From: an uncultured Oscillospiraceae bacterium
Lineage (GTDB): Bacteria > Bacillota > Clostridia > Oscillospirales > Oscillospiraceae
DNA length: 29,187 bases
Assembly (NCBI GenBank): GCA_934565775.1
Contig: CAKTIN010000015.1
Coordinates: forward strand, 1-29,187
Direction: 5' to 3'
Position numbers and translations under genes: made by a program. Below the pieces are notes generated by a model. It did not search any database. It was not told the DNA's origin and saw only the letters and a list, made by a program, of their open reading frames with translations. Each line of letters opens with the position of its first letter. Position 1 is the first letter of the stretch. Positions 1 through 7,050 of this stretch are shown here, one piece after another.

Positions 1-245
1 TCAGCCAGTTTTTCCACATTCTGGGGTCGGTGGAGCAGCAGCGGGGCTGCTGCGAGCTGGAAGAGGGAAAGTATGAGATCACCCTCTATTCCAGCTGCTG
101 CAACGCCGACCGGGGCATTTATTATTATACGACCTATGAGAACCGCCAGATCACCGGCGTGGACCTGCACCGGGAAAACCTGGACGGCAGGGAGCTGGTA
201 GCCTATCCCCTGGCGGAGAAGCAGCAGATCTGCTGGGCCAATTAA
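1..245 (+). CDS. bsh: Choloylglycine hydrolase family protein (bile salt hydrolase), C-terminal part
   Basis: Only the last roughly 80 residues are in the window; the frame is open from base 3 and the gene starts to the left. The translation contains GKYEITLYSSCCNAD, GIYYYTTYENRQITGVDL and ends AEKQQICWAN. This matches the conserved C-terminal strands of conjugated bile acid hydrolases / penicillin V acylases (Ntn-hydrolase fold; YYYTTYxNRQITxVD followed by a final YPLxEKQQIxxxN). Such enzymes remove glycine or taurine from conjugated bile salts, usually in the cytosol. The catalytic N-terminal Cys lies outside the window, so activity cannot be judged. Penicillin V acylase is the main alternative; the QQIxxxN ending is what I associate with bile salt hydrolases. 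The gene ends one base before a strong hairpin. Confidence 0.85.
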   Translation, partial: SQFFHILGSVEQQRGCCELEEGKYEITLYSSCCNADRGIYYYTTYENRQITGVDLHRENLDGRELVAYPLAEKQQICWAN

Positions 246-282
246 GCACACGCCCTGCGGGAAAGCCCCGCAGGGCGTGTGC
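246..282 (+). terminator. Terminator-like hairpin after the bile salt hydrolase gene (left member of a duplicated pair)
   Basis: A perfect 16-bp stem (246-261 with 267-282) closes a 5-nt AAAGC loop directly after the stop codon. No T-run follows; instead the repeat element begins at 285. A near-identical copy (41 of 42 bases over 245-286 against 535-576) lies on the other side of that element, so this hairpin appears to have been duplicated around it. Confidence 0.75.
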
Positions 283-284
283 TA

Positions 285-533
285 CAGACAGCCAAGAAAC
301 CCCCGAACCGTTAAAATGCAGGAAAACATAAAAGGGATTCTGACTTTTTCACAGCACTTTACAAACCGTAAAAGCTCAGAAAAAGCTCGGAGTTCTAGGA
401 GAAATTAGCATTTTAACTTCCTGCACAACTCGCATCCTACCGTATCGATATACGCCGACGGATGCGAGTTGCTTGTCTCCGGCGCTCTCTTGCCGTCTGG
501 CAGCGTGTCAAAAACGAGTTTTTTGACACGCTG
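285..533 (+). repeat. Structured intergenic repeat element, copy 1
   Basis: A 249-bp non-coding element present three times in the window. It starts CAGACAGCCAAGAAACCCCC. It contains an inverted repeat GTTAAAATGC (310-319) / GCATTTTAAC (408-417) and a two-tier stem-loop (outer stem 426-437/460-471, inner stem 441-445/450-454, internal loop TAC against CCGAC). An inward-facing copy of the left end, TCTCTTGCCGTCTG, finishes at 499, and a right-end hairpin occupies 501-533 (CAGCGTGTCAAAAA with its complement). It lies between the bile salt hydrolase gene and ktrB and fills most of a 432-bp gap. No reading frame inside looks real. Confidence 0.9.
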
Positions 534-534
534 T

Positions 535-576
535 AGCACACGCTCTGCGGGAAAGCCCCGCAGGGCGTGTGCTACA
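535..576 (+). repeat. Second copy of the bile salt hydrolase terminator hairpin
   Basis: Direct repeat of 245-286 with one difference (C to T at 543) that changes a C-G pair to a wobble pair, so the stem is kept. It follows the right-end hairpin of element copy 1 by one base. There is no T-run after it (TACATTAAAATAT), so termination here is uncertain. Confidence 0.8.
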
Positions 577-589
577 TTAAAATATAGAG

Positions 590-618
590 TTGAAATTTTC
601 ATAGGCCCGTGATAAAAT
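590..618 (+). promoter_or_regulatory. Sigma-A promoter of ktrB
   Basis: TTGAAA (590-595), 17-nt spacer, TAAAAT (613-618). Predicted transcription start is about 625, upstream of the ktrB ribosome site. This rules out an earlier in-frame GTG at 609 as the translation start because that codon sits inside the promoter. Confidence 0.75.
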
Positions 619-677
619 CGAATTGTATTTTCGAAATGGCACGGGCCTCCGGGCGCGCGACCGGGAAGGACCGGTAT

Positions 678-2042
678 ATGAGACAGGAAAAGGGGCTGCG
701 CCGCCTGCTGCGGCGGGCAACTCCGGCGCAGATCATTGCGCTGGTTTTTTTGGCAATCATTCTCCTGGGCGCGGGGCTGCTGATGCTGCCGCTGTCTGCC
801 CGGAGCGGCAGAAGCTGCGGCTTTGGCCCGGCGTTGTTTACGGCGACCTCCGCCACCTGTGTGACGGGGCTTGTGGTGTTCGACACCTATGTGCAGTGGT
901 CAGCCTTCGGGCAGATCGTGATCCTGACCCTGATCCAGATCGGCGGATTGGGCTTTATGTCCGTTGCCTCCGCGTTTTATTTCCTCTCCAAGCGGAAGAT
1001 GGGAATGCGCTATCGGATGCTCATCTCTCAGTCCATGAGCGTGGACAGCCTCAGCGGCGTGATCCGTCTGCAAAAGCACGTCCTGTTCGGGACCTTCGGC
1101 TTTGAGGCGGCGGGAGCGCTGGCCCTGACCCTGTATTTCTGGAAGGATTTCGGCTTCTGGCGGGCAATTCGGTGGGGCGTTTTCCACTCGGTCTCCGCCT
1201 TCTGCAATGCGGGCTTTGATATTTTCGGCTGTCTCACCCCCGGCGGCAGCCTGGTTCGGTTCAACACGGACCCTATGGTCTGCCTGGTCCTGGGATTCCT
1301 GGTCATTGTGGGCGGCCTGGGCTTCTTCGTGTGGGAGGACCTGCTGCGCGCCCGGCGCTGGAAGCGCCTGACGGTGTATTCCAAGCTGGTGTTCCTGTCC
1401 AGCTTAGTACTTCTGGTGGGGGGCACGGGGATGGTCTGCCTGTTTGAGTGGAACAATCCCGGGACCCTGGGGCCTATGACGGTCCCCCAGAAGCTGCTGG
1501 CCGGCTTCTTCCAGTCCGTTACCACCCGGACGGCAGGCTTTGCCGCCATCGACCAGGCTGCCCTGTCCCAGGGTGGTAAGGTATCCAGCATTTTGCTCAT
1601 GCTGGTGGGCGGCTCCAGCGGCTCCACAGCCGGCGGCCTTAAGACCGTGACGGTGTGCGTGCTGCTTCTGGCGACCTTTGGCCAGCTTCGGGGCAAGACC
1701 CATATCCGGGTGTTCGACCGGGAGATCCCGGCGGCGAATGTGCGGGACGCCTCGGCCCTTGCCGTGATGATGGGCACATTGAGCATTCTGGGCGGCCTGG
1801 TCCTGGTGGGACTGGACGGCGTGAGCTTTTTGGACGGCTGGTATGAGACGACCTCGGCCATTGCCACCGTGGGCCTGACCGCAGGCCTGACCCCCGGGCT
1901 TTGCTGGTGGTCCAAGGGGCTGCTGATTCTGTATATGTATTTTGGACGGGTGGGTCTGATGACCATCAGCCTGGGCTTCCTGGCCGGGAATGAGGCCACG
2001 GAGCGCTTCCGGCTGGCGGAGACTCGCCTGATGATCGGCTAG
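678..2042 (+). CDS. ktrB: KtrB/TrkH-family potassium uptake membrane subunit
   Basis: A 454-aa polytopic membrane protein that forms the K+ (often Na+-coupled) translocating subunit of a Ktr/Trk system. All four selectivity-filter segments are visible: CVTGL (about 61-65), FCNAGF (about 175-181), TTRTAGF (about 283-289) and ATVGLT (about 395-401). The Gly-rich gate loop GGSSGSTAGGLKT (about 309-321) is characteristic of KtrB. The ATG at 678 is chosen because GGAAGGA lies 7 nt upstream and the promoter ends at 618; the same frame is open from 609. Ten bases separate its stop from ktrA, its regulatory partner. Length fits KtrB (about 450 aa) better than the longer TrkH of proteobacteria. Confidence 0.92.
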   Translation: MRQEKGLRRLLRRATPAQIIALVFLAIILLGAGLLMLPLSARSGRSCGFGPALFTATSATCVTGLVVFDTYVQWSAFGQIVILTLIQIGGLGFMSVASAFYFLSKRKMGMRYRMLISQSMSVDSLSGVIRLQKHVLFGTFGFEAAGALALTLYFWKDFGFWRAIRWGVFHSVSAFCNAGFDIFGCLTPGGSLVRFNTDPMVCLVLGFLVIVGGLGFFVWEDLLRARRWKRLTVYSKLVFLSSLVLLVGGTGMVCLFEWNNPGTLGPMTVPQKLLAGFFQSVTTRTAGFAAIDQAALSQGGKVSSILLMLVGGSSGSTAGGLKTVTVCVLLLATFGQLRGKTHIRVFDREIPAANVRDASALAVMMGTLSILGGLVLVGLDGVSFLDGWYETTSAIATVGLTAGLTPGLCWWSKGLLILYMYFGRVGLMTISLGFLAGNEATERFRLAETRLMIG

Positions 2043-2052
2043 GAGGATAAGC

Positions 2053-2700
2053 ATGAAAACATTTGTGGTAATCGGATTGGGGCGCTTCGGCTCCGCAGTG
2101 GCCAAGCGGCTGTATGAGCTGGGGCGGGAGGTCCTGGCCATTGACGAAAATCCGGAACAGGTCCAGCAGGTGGCCGAGTCCGTGACCCGGGCCGTGACGG
2201 CGGACTGCAAGGATAAGGAGGTCCTCAGAGCCCTGGGAGTGGGGAGCATTGACTGTGCCATTGTGGCCATCGGCTCCGATCTGACGGACAGTATTTTGAC
2301 GACCATGACGCTGAAGGAGCTGGGGGTGCCCCAGGTCATCTGCAAGGCCCAGAATGAGAGCCACAAGAAGGTCCTGCAAAAGCTGGGGGCGGACCGGGTC
2401 ATCCTGCCGGAGCGGGAAATGGCCAATAAGCTGGCCCAGGGCCTGGCCTCGGCCAACGTGATGGAGTACATCGAGCTCTCCCCGGATTACGGGATCGTAG
2501 AATTCGTCGCCCCGGAGAAGTGGCAGGGCAAGACCCTGCGGGAGCTGAACATCCGGGTGAAGGTGGGGGTCAACGTGATCGCCATCCGCAAGGCGGAGAA
2601 AATCATTGTTTCCCCTCAGGCGGAGTATACCGTGGAGCCCAAGGATACCCTGGTAGCTCTTGGAGATAATAAGGCCCTGGAGGCCGTGCGGAGACTATGA
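2053..2700 (+). CDS. ktrA: KtrA-type RCK regulatory subunit of the potassium transporter
   Basis: A 215-aa cytosolic protein with one RCK_N domain (Rossmann motif VIGLGRFGSAVAKRL at the N-terminus, acidic AIDENPE after the second strand) and one RCK_C domain (about 135-215). KtrA proteins form an octameric ring that binds ATP/ADP or NAD(H), and c-di-AMP at RCK_C, to gate KtrB. The single-RCK length distinguishes it from the two-repeat TrkA (about 458 aa). AGGAGG overlaps the ktrB stop and gives a clear start. Its stop overlaps the ATG of the next gene (ATGA, 2697-2700), which indicates translational coupling. Confidence 0.92.
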   Translation: MKTFVVIGLGRFGSAVAKRLYELGREVLAIDENPEQVQQVAESVTRAVTADCKDKEVLRALGVGSIDCAIVAIGSDLTDSILTTMTLKELGVPQVICKAQNESHKKVLQKLGADRVILPEREMANKLAQGLASANVMEYIELSPDYGIVEFVAPEKWQGKTLRELNIRVKVGVNVIAIRKAEKIIVSPQAEYTVEPKDTLVALGDNKALEAVRRL

Positions 2701-3458
2701 CCCAGGAGCTGATTACCAGCCGGAAAAACCCGCTGCTTCAGCAGGTCCGGCAGCTGTTTCGCTCCCGGGCGGCCCGGCAGGCGTCCGGGCTCTTTGCCTG
2801 CGACGGGACGAAGCTTTTGGACGAGGCGCTGCTCCACGGCTACCCGGTGGAGACGGTGATCCTGACCCAGGGCCTGGAGTTTGGACCGGTCCCGGCGGGG
2901 ATCCGCCTGGTCCGGGTGCCCGAAGATGTGATGGAGAGCCTGTCTCCCATGCAGGCGCCCCAGGGTGCGGTATTTCTCTGCCGCCGGAGCCCGGTTCCGG
3001 CGCTGGACCTGCGGCCGGGGACCCTGATCCTGGACGGGATTCAGGACCCGGGCAATCTGGGCACCATGCTGCGGACGGCCAACGCCATGGGCGTCCCCGT
3101 GGTGCTGGATGAGGGCTGCGCCGATCCCTATGGCTGGAAAGCCGCCCGGGCGACCATGGGGGCCATTTTCCGCCAGCAGCCTATGGAGGCGGGCTGGGAG
3201 ACGATTGTGGCGCAGTGCGCCCGGCGAGGGATCCCCCTGGTGGGGACGGCGCTGACCGACCGGGCCCGGGACCTGCGGGAGCTGGAGCCGGCGAAGTGCG
3301 CCGTGGTGATTGGCAGCGAGGGCAGGGGCGTTCGCCCGGCGCTGCTGGAGCGGTGCGATCAGACGGCAATCATTCCCATGACGCCCGGGTGCGAATCGCT
3401 GAACGCGGCGGCTGCGGCAGCAATCGTTCTCTGGGAGATGGGAAAGACCCGGCTGTAA
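2697..3458 (+). CDS. TrmH/SpoU-family RNA 2'-O-methyltransferase
   Basis: A 253-aa protein with an N-terminal substrate-binding domain (ITSRKNPLLQQVRQL near the start, typical of TrmH-family rRNA methylases) and a C-terminal SPOUT knot. The three SpoU motifs are present: LDGIQDPGNLGTMLRTANAMG-like motif 1 (about 110-130), VVIGSEGRGV motif 2 (about 203-212) and the Ser/Asn-containing SLNAAAAAAIVLWEM motif 3 (about 233-247). The family transfers methyl groups from S-adenosylmethionine to ribose 2'-OH in rRNA or tRNA. Which nucleotide is modified cannot be told from sequence alone; RlmB-like and YsgA-like proteins look similar. The start overlaps the ktrA stop. Confidence 0.88.
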   Translation: MTQELITSRKNPLLQQVRQLFRSRAARQASGLFACDGTKLLDEALLHGYPVETVILTQGLEFGPVPAGIRLVRVPEDVMESLSPMQAPQGAVFLCRRSPVPALDLRPGTLILDGIQDPGNLGTMLRTANAMGVPVVLDEGCADPYGWKAARATMGAIFRQQPMEAGWETIVAQCARRGIPLVGTALTDRARDLRELEPAKCAVVIGSEGRGVRPALLERCDQTAIIPMTPGCESLNAAAAAAIVLWEMGKTRL

Positions 3459-3478
3459 TAAAGAGAGGGGGGAGCGCA

Positions 3479-4726
3479 ATGCTGGGGCATTGGGTATGGC
3501 TGACGACCCGGCGCGGCCTGGGCAGCCGCTATGGGCGGCGGCTTCTGGAGCATTTTGGGGAGATCGAGGCGCTGTATTTTGCCGACGAGGGGGAATACCG
3601 CCTGGTGCCCGGTTTGCCGGAGCCGGTGATCCAGAGCCTGCTGGATAAATCCCTTACCCAGGTGGAGCGGATCCTGGAGACCTGCTTTTCCAAGGAAATC
3701 TCCCTTTTGACCTTCGCCGACGCCGCCTATCCCCGGCGGTTGAAGCAGATCGACGACCCGCCGCTGGTGCTCTACTGCCGGGGCAGGCTCCCCCAGGTGG
3801 ACAGTCTGCCCGCCGTGGGGGTGGTAGGGACGAGAAACGCCACGCCTTACGGCCTGGTGACGGCAAAGCGCATGGGCTATCAGCTGGGGCGCTGCGGCGC
3901 GCTGCTGGTTTCCGGCGTGGCCCGGGGGATCGATTCCATGGCCATGACCGGCGCCCTGACGGCGGGGCGGCCGGTGATCGGCGTGCTGGGCTGCGGGGTG
4001 GACATTGTGTATCCCCGGTCCAATGAAAGCCTGTACCGGGACATTCTGACCAACGGCTGCCTGCTCTCGGAGTTCCCGCCCGGGACGCCGCCGGAGGGGC
4101 AGAATTTCCCCCGGCGGAACCGGATCATCAGCGGCCTGTCCTGCGGGGTGCTGATTGTGGAGGCCCCGGCGAAGAGCGGCGCACTCATTACGGCGCACCT
4201 GGCCCTGGATCAGGGGCGGGATGTGTTTGTGGTGCCCGGCAATATTGACGTCCCGGCCTGCGAGGGAAGCAACGCCCTGCTGCGGGAGGGCGCGATCCCT
4301 GTGAGCCAGGGCTGGGACGTGGTTTCGGAGTATGCGGCCCTGTTTCCGGATAAGGTCATTGCGTATCAGAGAAAGAGCGCAGTGACCGCCTATGCCGGAG
4401 AATTGAAAGAGAAAACGGTGGAAACCGGCTCCGAAACGGATAAAGTTGCGCAAAAACCGGCCCCTTTGCAGAAAAAATCCGAAAAAAAGATTGACAATCC
4501 TGCGAAGAGGGCTTATATTGACTTAGATGAGCTGCTGCCCAAGCTGTCTGCGGACGAGGCGGCGGTGGTAAAAAGACTAAAAGACGGAACGCTGCACGTG
4601 GATGATGTGATCGAGGGGACGGCTCTGCCCGTTGCACGGGTCCTGGCCAGCCTGACGCTGCTGGAGGTAAAGGGAATCGTGCGGCAGCTTCCGGGCAAGC
4701 GGTATTGCCTTGCCCAAACGCGTTAA
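3479..4726 (+). CDS. dprA: DNA processing protein DprA (Smf)
   Basis: A 415-aa protein that binds incoming single-stranded DNA and loads RecA during transformation; in many Clostridia it is conserved without known competence. The order is an N-terminal helical region, a Rossmann-like DprA domain with GTRNATPYG, SGVARGID (about 145-152), GCGVDIVYP (about 170-178), FPRRNRIISGLS (about 210-221) and EAPAKSGALITA (about 228-239), then a charged linker and a C-terminal winged-helix (about 345-415). The ATG at 3479 follows GAGAGGGGGGAG and gives a normal N-terminus; the same frame is open further upstream but overlaps the methyltransferase. It precedes topA by 32 nt, the order also seen in Bacillus (smf-topA-trmFO). 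Confidence 0.93.
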   Translation: MLGHWVWLTTRRGLGSRYGRRLLEHFGEIEALYFADEGEYRLVPGLPEPVIQSLLDKSLTQVERILETCFSKEISLLTFADAAYPRRLKQIDDPPLVLYCRGRLPQVDSLPAVGVVGTRNATPYGLVTAKRMGYQLGRCGALLVSGVARGIDSMAMTGALTAGRPVIGVLGCGVDIVYPRSNESLYRDILTNGCLLSEFPPGTPPEGQNFPRRNRIISGLSCGVLIVEAPAKSGALITAHLALDQGRDVFVVPGNIDVPACEGSNALLREGAIPVSQGWDVVSEYAALFPDKVIAYQRKSAVTAYAGELKEKTVETGSETDKVAQKPAPLQKKSEKKIDNPAKRAYIDLDELLPKLSADEAAVVKRLKDGTLHVDDVIEGTALPVARVLASLTLLEVKGIVRQLPGKRYCLAQTR

Positions 4727-4758
4727 TTCCACTCGGAGGAGAAGGTCGAATAGGTTAC

Positions 4759-7050
4759 ATGGCAAAGCAAAATGAGACGGATCTGGTCATTGTGGAGTCT
4801 CCCTCCAAGGCAAAGACCATTGGGAAATATCTGGGGCCGGACTATACGGTGAAGGCCTGCATGGGCCATCTGCGGGACCTGCCCAAGAGCAAGATTGGCA
4901 TTGATTTCGAGCACGGCTTCCAGCCGGATTACCGGCCGGTTGCCGGGAAAGAAGATATTATTAAGGACCTGAAAAAGACGGCGGCCGCCTCCCGGACGGT
5001 TTACCTCGCAACGGACCCGGACCGGGAGGGCGAGGCGATCTCCTGGCATCTGAAGGAGCTGCTGGGACTCAAGGAGCAGCAGACCCATCGGGTGACCTTT
5101 AACGAAATCACCAAGCGGGTGGTGACGGACGCCATTTCCCACCCCCGGGATATTGATTACGACCTGGTGGACGCGCAGCAGGCCCGGCGGGTGCTGGACC
5201 GGATCGTGGGCTATCAGCTGAGCCCGCTGCTGTGGAAGAAAATCCGCCGGGGTCTGTCTGCCGGGCGGGTGCAGTCCGTGGCGACGCGGCTGGTGGTGGA
5301 CCGGGAAAATGAGATCCGCGCCTTCCAGTCCAAGGAATACTGGACCCTGGAGGTGAAGCTGGACCGCATAGGCAAGCCAGGCTCCTTCCTGGCCCGGTAT
5401 CACGGGGAGGATAAGAAGCGGGAGCTGGAGACGGAGGCCCAGGTCGATGAGATCCTCCGGGACATTGAAGGCCAGCCCTTTACCGTGCAGAATATCAAGC
5501 GGGCGGAGAAGCGGCGGAGCGCTGCGCCCCCCTTTATTACCTCCACCTTGCAGCAGGAGGCCTCCCGGAAGCTGAATATGACCCCCAAGCGCACCATGGC
5601 CATCGCCCAGCAGCTCTATGAGGGCGTGGACGTGGAGGGGGAGGGGACTCTGGGCCTCATCACCTATATGAGAACGGATTCCCTGCGCCTGTCTGAGGAG
5701 GCCATGGGCGCCGCCCGGGATTTTATCTGTCAGCGGTATGGCAGCGCCTACTATTACGGGAAATTCCATCAGTTCAAGGCCAGCGGCAATGCCCAGGACG
5801 CCCACGAGGCCATTCGCCCCACCCATGTGGAGCTGACCCCGGAGGCCGTGCAGGGCTCCCTGACCAAGGAGCAGTATAAGCTCTACAAGCTGATCTGGAG
5901 CCGGTTCCTGGCCAGCCAGATGGCCAACGCCGTGTATGATACCGTGTCCATTGACACCCTCTGCGCCGGGCATTGGTTCAAGTCCTCCCATCAGAGCCTG
6001 AAATTCCCGGGCTTTATCGCCGTATACGAAGAGGGAAAGGACGATGAGACGGAGGAGAAGGACACCCCCCTGCCGGAGCTGGCAGAGGGAGAGCAGGTGA
6101 AGCCCGGCAGCTTTGACAAGCAGCAGCACTTTACCCAGCCCCCCGCCCGGTATACCGAGGCCACCCTGGTAAAGGCCATGGAGGAGAAGGGGGTAGGCCG
6201 TCCGTCTACCTATGCCTCCATTATTTCTACCATCGAGGACCGGGAGTATGTCCTCAAGGAGGACAAGCGCCTGGCCCCCACCCCCCTGGGTGAGGTGGTC
6301 AACGGATTGATGATGGAGCGCTTTCGGGACATCATTGACGTGGAATTTACTGCGAATATGGAGCGGAGCCTGGACGAGGTGGAAGAGGGAAAGATCCAGT
6401 GGCAGGCGCTGATCGGGGACTTCTACCAGGGCTTCCACAAGGAGCTGGAGGACGCCGAGGAGGCGCTGAAGGATGTGCACCTGAAGGTGCCAGATGAGGT
6501 GACGGACGAGGTCTGCGACCTCTGCGGCCGGAATCTGGTGGTCAAGACCGGGCGCTTTGGCCGGTTTTTGGCCTGCCCCGGCTATCCGGAGTGCAAATTT
6601 ACCAAGCCCATCGTAGAGCGGATGCCCGGCCGCTGCCCCAAGTGCGGCAGCGGGCTGCTGAAGCGCAAGTCCAAGAAGGGCTACGCCTATTACGCCTGTG
6701 AGCGGGGAGCGGAGTGCGGCTTTATGACCTGGGACGTGCCCACGGCCTTCGACTGCCCCTCCTGCGGCCAGACGCTGTTCAAAAAATCCGGCAAGGGGCG
6801 CATGAAGCCCTTCTGCATCAACGAGAACTGCCCGGAGTTCCTTCCGGAGGACAAGCGGGGCTACTATAAGAAAAAGACCGAGGCGGAGCCCGCCGGGGAG
6901 GATCCGGCCACTGAGGCGGCCTCGGAGGAGACCGGGCCGAAGCAGGCGGAGAAGAAGCCTGCGGCGAAAAGGACCCCGGCAAAGACCGGGGCGAAGAAGC
7001 CTGCCGCCAAAAAGGCGGGGGCGAAAAAGACAAAGGAGGACCAGGCATGA
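4759..7050 (+). CDS. topA: DNA topoisomerase I (type IA)
   Basis: A 763-aa enzyme that relaxes negatively supercoiled DNA by breaking one strand. The N-terminal TOPRIM domain (LVIVESPSKAKTIGKYL, with the ATDPDREGEAI acidic motif) leads into the type IA core, where GLITYMRTDS places the active-site tyrosine at Y303. Three C-terminal zinc-ribbon motifs follow: CDLC...CPGYPEC (about 586-612), CPKC...CERGAEC (about 627-650) and CPSC...CINENC (about 665-690). The protein ends in a Lys/Ala/Pro-rich basic tail (about 705-763), an extra DNA-binding or low-complexity tail. ATG 4759 gives the usual MAKxxxxLVIVESP start. Its stop overlaps trmFO (ATGA). Confidence 0.96.
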   Translation: MAKQNETDLVIVESPSKAKTIGKYLGPDYTVKACMGHLRDLPKSKIGIDFEHGFQPDYRPVAGKEDIIKDLKKTAAASRTVYLATDPDREGEAISWHLKELLGLKEQQTHRVTFNEITKRVVTDAISHPRDIDYDLVDAQQARRVLDRIVGYQLSPLLWKKIRRGLSAGRVQSVATRLVVDRENEIRAFQSKEYWTLEVKLDRIGKPGSFLARYHGEDKKRELETEAQVDEILRDIEGQPFTVQNIKRAEKRRSAAPPFITSTLQQEASRKLNMTPKRTMAIAQQLYEGVDVEGEGTLGLITYMRTDSLRLSEEAMGAARDFICQRYGSAYYYGKFHQFKASGNAQDAHEAIRPTHVELTPEAVQGSLTKEQYKLYKLIWSRFLASQMANAVYDTVSIDTLCAGHWFKSSHQSLKFPGFIAVYEEGKDDETEEKDTPLPELAEGEQVKPGSFDKQQHFTQPPARYTEATLVKAMEEKGVGRPSTYASIISTIEDREYVLKEDKRLAPTPLGEVVNGLMMERFRDIIDVEFTANMERSLDEVEEGKIQWQALIGDFYQGFHKELEDAEEALKDVHLKVPDEVTDEVCDLCGRNLVVKTGRFGRFLACPGYPECKFTKPIVERMPGRCPKCGSGLLKRKSKKGYAYYACERGAECGFMTWDVPTAFDCPSCGQTLFKKSGKGRMKPFCINENCPEFLPEDKRGYYKKKTEAEPAGEDPATEAASEETGPKQAEKKPAAKRTPAKTGAKKPAAKKAGAKKTKEDQA

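Noticed and set aside
285..533. Element as CRISPR array, group II intron or intact insertion sequence
   Set aside because: There are no regularly spaced short repeats, no group II intron 5' or domain V sequence recognised, and no transposase frame.
523..551. Outward TTGACA in the right-end hairpin acting as a promoter for ktrB
   Set aside because: No -10 hexamer occurs 16-18 nt downstream in any copy; ktrB has its own promoter at 590-618.
405..602. Minus-strand reading frames in all three element copies with a shared peptide theme (FDTLPDGK..APE..., PSAY.DTVG)
   Set aside because: The similarity follows from DNA conservation of the element. Differences between copies fall in paired stem positions and change amino acids (Cys/Tyr, Arg/Ser), so structure rather than protein is conserved. 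No ribosome sites.
609..677. Upstream GTG start extending KtrB by 23 residues
   Set aside because: The codon lies inside the predicted promoter, the added residues are not like KtrB, and a good ribosome site precedes ATG 678.
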